Source: Leptospira licerasiae serovar Varillal str. VAR 010 (GTDB taxonomy: Bacteria > Spirochaetota > Leptospiria > Leptospirales > Leptospiraceae). From it: a stretch of 64,000 nucleotides of DNA. The notes beneath the pieces were generated by a model. The model saw only the letters and a program-made list of their open reading frames with translations, did no database searches and was not told where the DNA came from. The DNA lies in assembly GCF_000244755.1 (NCBI RefSeq), contig NZ_AHOO02000006.1, positions 186,001 to 250,000 of the forward strand, in the 5' to 3' direction. Shown here one piece after another: positions 9,376 to 18,820 of the stretch; the stretch's first letter is position 1; each line of letters begins with the position of its first letter. The translations under genes were made by a program, and so were the position numbers.

Positions 9376-11130
9376 TTATTTTTCGGTTGGAAAGAATAAT
9401 TTACGGATATCTCCGATTGCAGCTTCCGTTTCCAATTCTCCCTTTTTAATGATTTCCTTATATTTTCCGAAATCGGTAAATGCGAACTCTTCTATATGTA
9501 AATTGATAAAAAGGTCCATCTTTTCCTTTCTCAATTTAGTAATTTCTCTTCCTTCTAAAGTGATCGCTCTTGCCATGATCTTTAGAATGGGAGGATAAGT
9601 AATGTCTTCCCAAAGATTTTTGAAAAAAGACTTTCCTGTTACCTTTCTGTCTTCCAGAAGTCTGACGATCCCCTCGTCTCTAAGCGGAGAAACATTCACG
9701 GATAAGATCACATCCGCTCCTTTCCTTCGGATCAGGTTTTCCGGAACGTTATTGATCACTCCGCCATCTATCAAAAGATGATCCCCTTTAAATACCGGTG
9801 GGAACATCCCAGGTAAACTCATTGCCGCAGCCAGCGCTTCCCAAATGGGACCTTGGTCCATCACGTATTCTTGCCCGCTATGGAGATCCACTGCGGATGT
9901 TGCAAATGGGATCTTTAGATCTTCTATTAACTGAGTTCCGAATGCATCCTTTAACATTCGGAGCATTCTTTTTCCTTTGAAGAAGGAAATAAGTGGGATG
10001 GTAGGATCGAACGGTTTTTCGATTCCGCCAAAAAACTTACCGATCATTTTGAAGATCGAATCCGTGCTTTCCCCCCTTGCATAAAGAGCTCCGATCACAG
10101 CCCCGAAAGAAGAACCGCTCACAAAATCGAAACGGATCCCTTCTCTTTCCAAAACTTTCAGAAGACCGACATGTGCGAGGGCCCTAGCTCCTCCTCCTCC
10201 CAACGCAAGCCCTCGAGTCCTAGAGACCAAATATCTTGCGAATGTTTCACCCTTATAAAATACTTTTTGGTTAGCGGATTCTTCATGTTTTCTTAATCCG
10301 TTTTCGGACACGACAATCCGAGAAGTCCTTCCGGAAAAATTACGTATCCTTGGTTCCCAATAACCTAGGATCTCATTTTTCTGTTTCAGATTTCTTTCCG
10401 GTTTTTCCTCCCAGAAAACGATCTGATCGCATTGTTGTACGAGCTTATCCAACTCTGGCTGGATCTCCGGGTTTTTAAAATAGAGATGTAGTATGGCGGA
10501 TTTTTTTCTAAGCCCTGCAATAGTTCGGATCATCTCGGAAACAGATTTTCCTTTGAATGTATCTATTCTCAAGAGAGAAACATGACCTTCGTGGGACTTC
10601 CTACCGTTATCCACTATGGACTCTAGATGTACTTTAAAATCTTCTACTTCTTCTATCGGGATATGACAGACTAGTCTTCTAGGAGAATGTACCTGAGCGG
10701 AAGAGTCTTCCATCACCTCTCTCATCCTCATTCCCATCAGTCTCATTAAGTTTTGGGAAAGTACCCTTTCTTTGGCAGCTAGTTTTAGAAAATATTCCCC
10801 GTCCAATACATACAATAACGTATCCAATATCGCGGTGGCAGATCCGGTATGAGCGGTTCTTGTGAGAACGCTATTCTCAGCAAACACGTCTCCTTCACCC
10901 AAGTAGCGAACCGTCTTGCCAGCTTCCCCCAAGGTCATCATTACCTCTCCGTGTCGGATTATGTAAAGTTCCTTGGAGATCTCTCCTTTATAATAAATTA
11001 CAGTGTGATTGTGAATGTTCCGCTCTTCTATATGACCGTAAAGTAAGACTAGTAATTTTCTCGGGAGACCCTTGAACAAGGGGATAGACGCTAAAAATTG
11101 CAACGCTTCCGGAGGTACTATTTTTTTCAT
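9376..11130 (-). CDS. Patatin-like phospholipase with N-terminal cyclic-nucleotide-binding-type domain
   Basis: A 584-residue two-module protein. Residues about 15-135 form a cyclic-nucleotide-binding fold (YYKGEISKELYIIRHGEV, YLGEGDVFAEN). The arginine normally contacting the cyclic phosphate is not obvious in LTRTAHTGSATA, so ligand binding is uncertain. After a linker domain (150-295) comes the patatin domain: oxyanion loop GGGGARA at 311-317, nucleophile Ser341 in GSSFG, and the Asp in DGGVINN. It probably hydrolyses acyl esters of phospholipids, as in the neuropathy-target-esterase/RssA group. No signal peptide. Divergent from the DUF4254 gene. Confidence 0.9.
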   Translation of the reverse strand: MKKIVPPEALQFLASIPLFKGLPRKLLVLLYGHIEERNIHNHTVIYYKGEISKELYIIRHGEVMMTLGEAGKTVRYLGEGDVFAENSVLTRTAHTGSATAILDTLLYVLDGEYFLKLAAKERVLSQNLMRLMGMRMREVMEDSSAQVHSPRRLVCHIPIEEVEDFKVHLESIVDNGRKSHEGHVSLLRIDTFKGKSVSEMIRTIAGLRKKSAILHLYFKNPEIQPELDKLVQQCDQIVFWEEKPERNLKQKNEILGYWEPRIRNFSGRTSRIVVSENGLRKHEESANQKVFYKGETFARYLVSRTRGLALGGGGARALAHVGLLKVLEREGIRFDFVSGSSFGAVIGALYARGESTDSIFKMIGKFFGGIEKPFDPTIPLISFFKGKRMLRMLKDAFGTQLIEDLKIPFATSAVDLHSGQEYVMDQGPIWEALAAAMSLPGMFPPVFKGDHLLIDGGVINNVPENLIRRKGADVILSVNVSPLRDEGIVRLLEDRKVTGKSFFKNLWEDITYPPILKIMARAITLEGREITKLRKEKMDLFINLHIEEFAFTDFGKYKEIIKKGELETEAAIGDIRKLFFPTEK

Positions 11131-11176
11131 GCGGGCAAGATCCTAACCTGGGAAATTTATTTTGTAAAGCGGAACT

Positions 11177-11186
11177 AGAACGTTCT
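11177..11186. promoter_or_regulatory. Perfect palindrome AGAACGTTCT in divergent promoter gap
   Basis: This 10-base perfect palindrome sits in the 127-base gap between the divergent patatin and DUF4254 genes. Position and symmetry would suit an operator, but no known regulator is matched and 10 bases can arise by chance. Confidence 0.2.
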
Positions 11187-11257
11187 GTCATTTAGCCGAC
11201 GGACCGACAATAGGAAATCCTCTTGATTTTTGGTCTATCGCGTAAATTCTAGCTCCG

Positions 11258-11860
11258 ATGAAGTTAGAATCGGCCAAAGTGGTTGAGATATTCAAAAATT
11301 CCGTCACGGACTGGCATAAAGAGGAAGCGCTTTCTCCGAATCCATTCCCTGGGTCCTCTCTTGAGTTCCTTTTTTACCAAAAAAACCAGATAGACACCAT
11401 CCAATGGCATGTGGAGGACGAGATCAGAAGGCCCGACCTTCCTGATAAGGATCTTGTCCAGTTTAAAAGAAGAATAGACGCCCTAAACCAGGAAAGGACG
11501 GACCTAGTCGAGCAGATAGACGATCAGATCTCAGCAATGTTCAAGTCGGTGGAAAAAAAGCCGAATGCCAGAATGAACTCGGAAACCCCTGCTTGGCTGA
11601 TAGACAGGATGAGTATCCTGGAACTCAAAATTTATCATATGAAAGAACAAACGGAAAGAAAGGATGTAAGTCCCGAACATATCCAAACTTGCCAAAACAA
11701 GCTGAATGTTTTGCTGGAACAAAGGACTGATCTTTCCAAATGTCTGGATGAACTTCTGGACGATTTATCTAAAGGAGATAAATTCTATAAGGTATATAGG
11801 CAGATGAAAATGTACAACGACAAAAATCTGAACCCATCCTTATATACAAAACAAGCATGA
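11258..11860 (+). CDS. DUF4254-type protein partnered with a GT9 glycosyltransferase
   Basis: A 200-residue, mostly helical protein. The N-terminal region NSVTDWHKE and LFYQKNQIDTIQWHVEDEIR match the pattern of DUF4254 proteins, which in Bacteroidetes and Leptospira lie beside family-9 glycosyltransferases. Long charged helices (residues 65-100 and 120-175) suggest coiled coil. No signal peptide. Its stop overlaps the GT9 start in an ATGA junction, so the pair is translationally coupled. The biochemical role of the family is not known to me; the context points to lipopolysaccharide assembly. Confidence 0.72.
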   Translation: MKLESAKVVEIFKNSVTDWHKEEALSPNPFPGSSLEFLFYQKNQIDTIQWHVEDEIRRPDLPDKDLVQFKRRIDALNQERTDLVEQIDDQISAMFKSVEKKPNARMNSETPAWLIDRMSILELKIYHMKEQTERKDVSPEHIQTCQNKLNVLLEQRTDLSKCLDELLDDLSKGDKFYKVYRQMKMYNDKNLNPSLYTKQA

Positions 11861-12915
11861 ATCTTTTGGTGCTAAGATTCTCAGCGATGGGAGATGTTGC
11901 CTTGATGGCTCCGGCATTGATTGCCGTAGCAGCCAAGTACACGAATATACAACTCACTGTTGTTACCAGAGGGAACTATGCTCCCTTCTTTTATAATATC
12001 CCTAACGTCCACGTGATCGGGATCAATCTCAAAAAATATAAAGGCCTATCCGGATTATATCGTTTATTCAAGGAATTGAATAAACTAGGTCCTTACGAGA
12101 AAATCGTGGACTTACATTCTAGCGTTAGATCCCGTTTTATCAGTTTTTTCTTTTGGATCCGAGGGGTTTCCGTTTTCAGGATCATTAAGGGAAGAAGGGA
12201 AAAGATGCGCCAAATACGTAGGACCCGTAAGGTTTTGCGTAAACTTCCCCACACTGTAGACAGATATCTAAAAGTTTTCGAAAAAGCCGGATTCCCCGCG
12301 AACGTTCGAAAAGGCCCTTGGATCAATGTGGATCCTGAATCCAAAATTTATGCAAAAGACTTCCTTCTTGCCAGAAAGATAGATAAAAAAGAAGGTCTTT
12401 GGGTCGGATATGCACCTTTTGCAGGCCATAAACTGAAAGAATGGCCTTTGGAAAAAAGCCTGGAACTACTCAAACTTTTAAAAGAAGAATTCCCTAATAT
12501 TAGAATATTCTTATTCGGTTCCTCTCAGGAAGCGGTTCAAATGGAAGAATGGAGGAATGGGGATCAATCCATGACCATCGTTTCCGGTGGTAAACTGGGT
12601 ATACGAGGTGAATTAGGGATCATGGAAAGAATGGATGTAATTATCGGAATGGACTCTTCGAACATCCATATTGCAGCGCTTCTCAAGCGTCCTGTGATCG
12701 CGTTATTCGGAACTACACACCCACTTTCCGGATTTGCTCCTTTTGGTCAGGAAGACACCGGCGTTTTACAGATAGAAGATCTACCTTGTAGACCATGTAG
12801 TATTTACGGAAATACAACCTGCTATCGTAAAGACTTTGCCTGTATGGAGAGGATTACTCCGGAAGACGTGATCAAACGGATCAACGTTATCAAGAATATC
12901 AATACACTTTTTTGA
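11857..12915 (+). CDS. Glycosyltransferase family 9 (heptosyltransferase-like)
   Basis: A 352-residue protein with the GT9 N-terminus LVLRFSAMGDVALMAPAL and the donor-site motif IIGMDSSNIHIAALLKRPVIALFG near residue 265. GT9 enzymes such as WaaC/WaaF add heptose to lipid A core from ADP-heptose on the cytosolic face of the inner membrane. A cysteine cluster near the C-terminus (LPCRPCSIYGNTTCYRKDFAC) is common in Leptospira and Bacteroidetes members. The ATGA overlap with the DUF4254 gene supports a joint role. Sugar specificity unknown. Confidence 0.9.
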   Translation: MNLLVLRFSAMGDVALMAPALIAVAAKYTNIQLTVVTRGNYAPFFYNIPNVHVIGINLKKYKGLSGLYRLFKELNKLGPYEKIVDLHSSVRSRFISFFFWIRGVSVFRIIKGRREKMRQIRRTRKVLRKLPHTVDRYLKVFEKAGFPANVRKGPWINVDPESKIYAKDFLLARKIDKKEGLWVGYAPFAGHKLKEWPLEKSLELLKLLKEEFPNIRIFLFGSSQEAVQMEEWRNGDQSMTIVSGGKLGIRGELGIMERMDVIIGMDSSNIHIAALLKRPVIALFGTTHPLSGFAPFGQEDTGVLQIEDLPCRPCSIYGNTTCYRKDFACMERITPEDVIKRINVIKNINTLF

Positions 12916-12931
12916 TCAGTCTTTTAATCGA

Positions 12932-14227
12932 TTAGCCTAAGATCCCGAAAGGATCCAAAGAGAAGATCGTATTTAGTATAGATCTTTTTTTCTTTTTATT
13001 CTTTTGGGCTGCTACCGATTTATATACTTCTTCCATTCTATCCACGCAAGCTTTCATCTCATGGTTTTGGGAAATTTTCAGGGATTCCTTGGAGAAAGAA
13101 GCATACATTTCAGGATCTTGCAGAATACGAACAGTCTTTTCGGCAATATCTTTTACATCGAAAGGTTTTGCTATAAATCCGTTCAGTCCGTCATGGACTA
13201 ATTCCGGGATTGCAAACGAATCCACACCGACCGCAGGAAGACCGCATGCTACTGACTCTAAGATCACAAGACCTTGTGTTTCCATGGTAGAAGCCGTTAA
13301 GAATAGATCGTAGTTCGGATAGTGTTTTGGAAGTTCCGCTCTATCTATAAAACCGGTAAATGTAATTGCATTATCTATCCCAAGCTTTTGAGCTTGGACC
13401 TTAAGAGAAGCCAAAGCTGGACCGTCTCCTATGATCGTCAAAGTAGCAGATGGGATCTTTTCTAGGATCAATTTGAATGAGTTAATGATCACATCGCAAT
13501 TTTTCTCATAAGAGATCCTACCCACATGTAGTAGTTTAGGACTTTCCGAAAGAGTTTTAGGACTTCCCTTAAATTGGGAAAGATCCAAACCGTTTGAGAT
13601 CACAGCAACCGGCTTTTTTAATCCGAACTCTTCCAACTGTTTTTTTATCAGGTGGGAAGGAGAGATGATCAGATCGCAACGATCGTATAAATTATTCGTA
13701 ATTTTCAGAATGATCTTTTTACGAATATTGAACTTGTCGAATTTTTCGAATTTTACCAAGTCCTTTATTTTAATCTTCTTATTCAACTTTCCGATTCTCA
13801 TAAAAAGTTTGTCTAGTTTAAGAAGACGATAAAAAGAAAGATACATGTCCTGTTCGGACATCAATGTATGATAAGTTCCGATACTTGGGATTCCGTATTT
13901 TTCGGTAGCGTTGATCCCGTAAACTCCCATAAGTCCAGGAGTGTGGATATGCACTAGATCCGGTTGGAATTCTTTGATCGCTCTTTTGATCTTTGAAGGA
14001 GAAGGTAAAACAACCTTGATATCGGGGTAACTAGGCAGGTATCCGCTCCTGAATCTTTCCAGACGGATATGATCTCCCATTCTATCGAAGTCACCTTCTC
14101 CATAACGTGGACAACAAATCAAAAATTCATGTCCTCTTTCGGCAAGGGCTTCCGCAAAATTTCTCATCGAAATAGCGACCCCGTCTATTTTGGGTAAAAA
14201 GGTGTCCGAAAAATAAAGAATCTTCAT
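12932..14227 (-). CDS. Glycosyltransferase family 4
   Basis: A 431-residue GT-B enzyme. N-terminal [23 protein letters not shown] and YHTLMSEQD are typical of GT4 mannosyl/glucosyl transferases. The donor-binding segment [12 protein letters not shown] and the Glu-x7-Glu region ([18 protein letters not shown]) are present. An internal lysine-rich stretch (about 150-180) may contact the membrane. It probably adds a hexose to a lipid or glycan acceptor. It is convergent with the GT9 gene (16 bases apart) and divergent from the O-antigen ligase-like gene, forming an envelope-glycan island. Confidence 0.9.
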   Translation of the reverse strand: MKILYFSDTFLPKIDGVAISMRNFAEALAERGHEFLICCPRYGEGDFDRMGDHIRLERFRSGYLPSYPDIKVVLPSPSKIKRAIKEFQPDLVHIHTPGLMGVYGINATEKYGIPSIGTYHTLMSEQDMYLSFYRLLKLDKLFMRIGKLNKKIKIKDLVKFEKFDKFNIRKKIILKITNNLYDRCDLIISPSHLIKKQLEEFGLKKPVAVISNGLDLSQFKGSPKTLSESPKLLHVGRISYEKNCDVIINSFKLILEKIPSATLTIIGDGPALASLKVQAQKLGIDNAITFTGFIDRAELPKHYPNYDLFLTASTMETQGLVILESVACGLPAVGVDSFAIPELVHDGLNGFIAKPFDVKDIAEKTVRILQDPEMYASFSKESLKISQNHEMKACVDRMEEVYKSVAAQKNKKKKRSILNTIFSLDPFGILG

Positions 14228-14295
14228 TTAGGTTCCTAATGCGGAACCAATCTCCTCCATAATATGGATTTTACCACTCCATTACAGAAATCTAT

Positions 14296-15681
14296 GTGAA
14301 AAATAATCGAATTTACAAAGAACAGATCGGTGAGATTATTTCCAGAATCCGGATGAAAGAGTTTTTGAAAAAAGCGCATCTATTCTGTTTACTCGCCACC
14401 CTACCTTCGATCGGAATTTCGGTCAGCCTTAGCCAGGGATTTCTGGTGCTTTCCTTTTTTTTCGGACTGGCGGACCAACTGAAGATAGGAAATTGGAAGG
14501 ACATCCTACCCAATCATCCTATTTCTAAAATTTCGATTTCTCTTTTTCTCTGGTACGGGATCGTATTTCTGATCCATCTTGTATTTGATAATTCCACAGG
14601 ATATACAAAGGCTGCTTGGAACGGAGAGCTGAAAGACTTCTTCCTATTTTTCGGGTTCCTTTCCGTAGGATTTACAACAAAGGAAGATCTACCCAAAATT
14701 TATCGAGCTCTCTTCTGGCTTTTTTTGATCCTAGTATTCACAGGAGTTGCTGGAGGTTTTACTCCTGTCCGTCTTTCCAGACTCATCAGCGATCTATACA
14801 AAACCTCCAGTAGTTATAGATTCACTCACCCATTGGGTTCTGTTTCTTCCATCCCTCTTTATATCTCCATAGGTTTGATGAACACTCATTTGACCTTCGG
14901 AGGGTTGCTACAATTCTTTTCGGCGTTTGCAGTATTCGGTTTTTTAAGGACTCTCATCCAAGGGGATAAGAAAAAGATCCTAATTGCAGGGCTTCTTCTC
15001 TTTTTATATTGTTTAGTGTTCTTATTAAACCAGGCAAGATCTAGCATGATTGGAGCCGGGGTAAGTATCTTCTTTGCGGGAGTTCATTTATTCTTTATCA
15101 GAAAGGAATTTTCAAGATCTTTTCTGATAAAGGGAGCTTCTCTCTTCTTAGGACTTCTAATTTTGATAGGACTTGTACTTGCAATTAGTCCTGCAGGAAA
15201 GAAGGTCATCGGGCCACTCTTTGGAAAAGAAAAACACACCGATTCAGGAAGAACATTCATCTGGGATTCCAGTTTTCCACTCATCCAAAAGAATCCGATC
15301 ATAGGAGTAGGTCCCGGGAATTACAATAAAGAGATCGAAAAAGTTAGGATCTCACATTCCGAAGAATATCCGGAACTCTCCTACTTTTACGAAGTCACTC
15401 AAAGAGGACACGCACATAACGATTATTTCCATCTCGCTTCGGTATTCGGTATCCCTGCGGCATTGATCTATTTGGGGTTAGGAGCAATCCTGATCGCGTA
15501 TCTATTCCAATCCAAGCAAGACTTTCAGATCATATTATTCTTTTATGGACTGATCGGATTTTTTGTTTCAGGTTTATTCCAGTGTTACTTCCAGGATGAC
15601 GAGGTGGTCATCCTATTCTGGATCTTATTAGGCCTTTTCGTAAAAGGAGAATTTCTAATATCAAAGCGGAATAACGCATAA
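14296..15681 (+). CDS. O-antigen ligase/polymerase-family membrane protein
   Basis: A 461-residue polytopic membrane protein with about ten or more hydrophobic segments. A large periplasmic loop carries GVGPGNYNKEIEK and RGHAHNDYFHLASVFGIPA, the Wzy_C/WaaL signature. Members ligate or polymerise O-antigen units on lipid carriers. The listed start is GTG with no good ribosome-binding site. The ATG at 14353 (MKEFLKKAHLF) would start just before the first membrane helix and is a credible alternative. Its 3' end overlaps the convergent PLD gene by 21 bases. Confidence 0.88.
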   Translation: MKNNRIYKEQIGEIISRIRMKEFLKKAHLFCLLATLPSIGISVSLSQGFLVLSFFFGLADQLKIGNWKDILPNHPISKISISLFLWYGIVFLIHLVFDNSTGYTKAAWNGELKDFFLFFGFLSVGFTTKEDLPKIYRALFWLFLILVFTGVAGGFTPVRLSRLISDLYKTSSSYRFTHPLGSVSSIPLYISIGLMNTHLTFGGLLQFFSAFAVFGFLRTLIQGDKKKILIAGLLLFLYCLVFLLNQARSSMIGAGVSIFFAGVHLFFIRKEFSRSFLIKGASLFLGLLILIGLVLAISPAGKKVIGPLFGKEKHTDSGRTFIWDSSFPLIQKNPIIGVGPGNYNKEIEKVRISHSEEYPELSYFYEVTQRGHAHNDYFHLASVFGIPAALIYLGLGAILIAYLFQSKQDFQIILFFYGLIGFFVSGLFQCYFQDDEVVILFWILLGLFVKGEFLISKRNNA

Positions 15682-17424
15682 GTTCTTTCTCCTTCGGTTT
15701 GGAATTCCCTGTTCTGCAAAGTATTCCAAATTAGATTCAGAATATTGATCGGGAAACTCGGAGGCTTCTCTAAAATTGTAAACTGCAAATAATACTTGCT
15801 CCGGCCAATTCAGATTATAATTAACCGACTTAAAACAGAAATATAGCCCAAAGTTCTCGTATCCAAGGAGTATAACGCCGGAATTCGAAGTTACACTCTC
15901 AGAAAGATAATACACTCCTTCTTCTAATGAAACTCCTAATAATCTCGGAAGTTTTCCCCTTTCTAAGATCCATACCTGCTGGGGGGAATTTTCAGACAGA
16001 AATTTACTCAGTTCAGTATTATTCGGAAAAACCCAGGCTCCTGCCGTTCCTAAAAATTGGGATGGCCTTAAAAATAGAGAAGGTTTTAAGATCGTAGAAT
16101 GAAATTCCTTCATCAGATCGGATTTAGGAAGAGTAAATCCTGATATTCCATTTCTGGAGAACGATCGGATTCCCAAGCTTTCCGTTTCAGTTTTCGGAAA
16201 TTCACTTTTGCCTCCGAAAAATCTGGAACTAATCGATTCATAATCCGAGATAGATTTACAGGATTCTTCTTTCCATCTATAGAAATTATTCCAACGAAAC
16301 CATTCAAATCCGATTTCCAAAAACGTTTCTTCCGATTGTATTTCCGATCTACAAATCAGATCGTTGTCGACGTCGAAACTGTGAGTATTCGTATCAACAG
16401 GAAATGTAGGTTCCGAGATCTCTATCGGCTTGGATTTAACTAGAATATTCTCCCATTCTTCTTTAAATTTTTTAGTGACTCTCGCATCCTTGATTCGAAT
16501 GAGAATCTCTCTGTTGGAATCCCTGGCGCTCAAAGAATAATTATAGGATCCGGTCAAAACTTCTAGATCATCCAAGATCATGGTCTTATGATGGAGGAGT
16601 CCTCCTTTTCCAATATTAGGATCATCTAAAATATCCTCGTTTCCGTCTTCTGAGATCTCTACCCCGGGAATGCCGGATAGAATTGTTCCTTCAGGATCAA
16701 CCGGGCGATTGTATATCCCGCTAATGGATCCATGATTTGCGCGAGTAAATCCGAAGCTTATGATTGGATCATAATGATCGAAGATCAAATAACGAATCGA
16801 ATGTTTAGAAGAAAAAACTGAATCCAAAAGCCTATTCTGGATCAAATTTCCTTCGATAGGAGAATTCCAAAATTCTAATTCGCCAATTCTCAAAGTAGGA
16901 AATGGATATTCTTCTCTTAGAAAAGAATAAAAGTTTTCCCATTCTTTTCGGTTCAGTATAAATTCTATATATCCGTTATGATCCTGTTCTAAACCGTAAA
17001 ATGTAAAATTCCCGGTTCCGATAAACACCAATGACTGATCGGAGACCAAAACCTTCGTATGCTGTAAACCAGTGCCTTCCCAATATTTTAGAAATGGTAG
17101 GATAGAGCTTGGATAAGTTTTTCCCCATTCTCCCATGAATTCTAAATGAACGCCTCTTCGATATGCCTTTATAAGTTCCTCTTCAATCTCCGGATCGTCG
17201 AAAGAATAAAGATGCATATAAATAGATTTTTTGGACTCTCGGACGATGTGCAGTATCTCATCTCGAACATTTCTCTTTTTACCGAGCGGTACGAATCTAC
17301 CCGGATATGAAAAGAATACTTTAGGATATAAGTCATCTTCCCAAAAAACGGAAACATCTTCTTCTGTTCTTTCGCAGCGTAAAAAACAAAGGATCGAAAA
17401 CCAAAATATACAGAATATTTTCAT
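15661..17424 (-). CDS. Exported phospholipase D-family protein (two HKD motifs)
   Basis: I place the start at the ATG at 17424, giving 587 residues. GGAGGGG stands seven bases upstream and the ATG forms an ATGA overlap with the preceding gene; the longer frame from 17460 lacks this. The N-terminus (MKIFCIFWFSILCFLRC) is a signal sequence, possibly lipidated at Cys17, though Arg at -1 is unusual for a lipobox. Two intact HxKx4D motifs occur: H122/K124/D129 (HTKVLVSD) and H278/K280/D285 (HHKTMILD). PLD-family enzymes cleave phosphodiesters in lipids or nucleic acids. Residues from about 330 onward form a C-terminal region I do not recognise. Last gene of the lamin-tail operon. Confidence 0.85.
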   Translation of the reverse strand: MKIFCIFWFSILCFLRCERTEEDVSVFWEDDLYPKVFFSYPGRFVPLGKKRNVRDEILHIVRESKKSIYMHLYSFDDPEIEEELIKAYRRGVHLEFMGEWGKTYPSSILPFLKYWEGTGLQHTKVLVSDQSLVFIGTGNFTFYGLEQDHNGYIEFILNRKEWENFYSFLREEYPFPTLRIGELEFWNSPIEGNLIQNRLLDSVFSSKHSIRYLIFDHYDPIISFGFTRANHGSISGIYNRPVDPEGTILSGIPGVEISEDGNEDILDDPNIGKGGLLHHKTMILDDLEVLTGSYNYSLSARDSNREILIRIKDARVTKKFKEEWENILVKSKPIEISEPTFPVDTNTHSFDVDNDLICRSEIQSEETFLEIGFEWFRWNNFYRWKEESCKSISDYESISSRFFGGKSEFPKTETESLGIRSFSRNGISGFTLPKSDLMKEFHSTILKPSLFLRPSQFLGTAGAWVFPNNTELSKFLSENSPQQVWILERGKLPRLLGVSLEEGVYYLSESVTSNSGVILLGYENFGLYFCFKSVNYNLNWPEQVLFAVYNFREASEFPDQYSESNLEYFAEQGIPNRRRKNLCVIPL

Positions 17425-18809
17425 TTCCAAACCCCTCCAATACGAAAGAGCATGTACCATTGTTTAAGCCCTGTTGTTTCGTTCGATTCAAAGCCTCCAA
17501 TATCTAATTCGATCCTCGCAGATTCGTCTTGCAAGGCAGACCAGACAATACTTACACCTGCTTCTCTTAGAAATTTATTATGCATATTTCTGAATGAAAT
17601 TGTCCATAGACCGGAGGAAGAATTCTCTTCTTTCAAAAATCCGATATAGGTAAAATGAACTCCGGGGGATACTCCGAAAAATTTCCCTTCCGCTTTCCAG
17701 CCGAACAGATTGGCAGGTCTTTTACCTGGAAAATCGGTATCTTCTCTTTCTAATCCGCGGTCAGTAATCCAAGCAGAAGGATAAAAACCCCAAACTTGTT
17801 GCAAGATAGGGTTCGAAACAGGAGAAGATCCCATTCCGACAAAACCCATTTCTAAAATTTCACCTTGTGAGGATCGTTTCTCTCTGTCAGGTAAAAGCCC
17901 AAAAACGGAAATTTGTCCGAATGTATTATAAAAACCTAAATCAAACCGAAAAGCTTCTCCGCTAATCGGTATCGATCTGTCCAATCGTGCAGGATGATAT
18001 CCCGTTTTATCGATCCCTCTGGAAAGAAAAAAGTCCCCGGAAACATAAAAGAACTTCCACAGAAATCCGAGCCCGATTTTCCATTCTACTAAATAATCTT
18101 TGTCACCTTCCGTAGTTTCCGATCTGGATTCTTTTGTATCTGAACCGAATCTTCCCCAGTCTCCCAAAGATAGATAACGCACTCTGAATTTGTATATAAA
18201 ACGATCTTCTTTATTTCCCGTTAGGCTTATACCGGCTCTGTATCTGGATTGTGAAGAGTATGCTGAGTCTTTTTCAGTGATAAGTTCGTCTCTTGCCTGT
18301 TTTGGAAGAAAAAACTCCCTTCCCTGTAGTTTCAACCATTGGTTTTCTGATAAAGGAAATCCTCTGTATAGATCCAAAAAGTCGAATCGTATTCTGGTGC
18401 GATCCAATTCAGTTTCTGCGAACAGGCCTTCTACTCCGTCTTTCCAAGAAGACCAAGCAGGAAATTCTTCCGGATCAGATCTTCTTCCTGCCCCCCATAA
18501 AAATCCTTTATAAAGAATTCCGATATATGAGTTTTTACCGGGTAAGAAGAATGTTCCGGAATTGGAAGTAGTAACAAGATTCCATTCTATGTCTGCTCGG
18601 ATCTTTTCCGTAGACTTCTCAATTTTAAATCCGAATACCGCGGGCGAAGTTAAGGCCGAAATCTTGGAATGCTCCTTCTCTTCCGAGATCCTTCCTTGGG
18701 TCCGAAACAGGATCCACTGAAAATAGATCTCCAAAGATGGATCACGAACATCATCAGCGGATATAATATGGGCGTGCAAAAGTACGAATAAGAAGAAGAT
18801 TCTTTTCAT
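17421..18809 (-). CDS. Predicted outer-membrane beta-barrel protein, unknown function
   Basis: A 462-residue protein with signal peptide MKRIFFLFVLLHAHIISA. The mature part alternates polar and hydrophobic residues in short strands rich in Trp, Tyr, Phe and Gly (for example FIYKFRVRYLSLGDWGRFG) and ends in a strand-like YMLFRIGGVWK. This resembles an outer-membrane barrel, an inference from composition only. AAGGTG stands six bases before the ATG. It is sandwiched between the lamin-tail lipoprotein (11 bases upstream) and the PLD gene (4-base overlap). Confidence 0.65.
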   Translation of the reverse strand: MKRIFFLFVLLHAHIISADDVRDPSLEIYFQWILFRTQGRISEEKEHSKISALTSPAVFGFKIEKSTEKIRADIEWNLVTTSNSGTFFLPGKNSYIGILYKGFLWGAGRRSDPEEFPAWSSWKDGVEGLFAETELDRTRIRFDFLDLYRGFPLSENQWLKLQGREFFLPKQARDELITEKDSAYSSQSRYRAGISLTGNKEDRFIYKFRVRYLSLGDWGRFGSDTKESRSETTEGDKDYLVEWKIGLGFLWKFFYVSGDFFLSRGIDKTGYHPARLDRSIPISGEAFRFDLGFYNTFGQISVFGLLPDREKRSSQGEILEMGFVGMGSSPVSNPILQQVWGFYPSAWITDRGLEREDTDFPGKRPANLFGWKAEGKFFGVSPGVHFTYIGFLKEENSSSGLWTISFRNMHNKFLREAGVSIVWSALQDESARIELDIGGFESNETTGLKQWYMLFRIGGVWK

Positions 18810-18820
18810 AAATCACCTTC

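Noticed and set aside
17425..17460. Upstream extension of the PLD gene (12 residues)
   Set aside because: The ATG at 17424 has GGAGGGG seven bases upstream, begins the signal peptide and forms the ATGA overlap.
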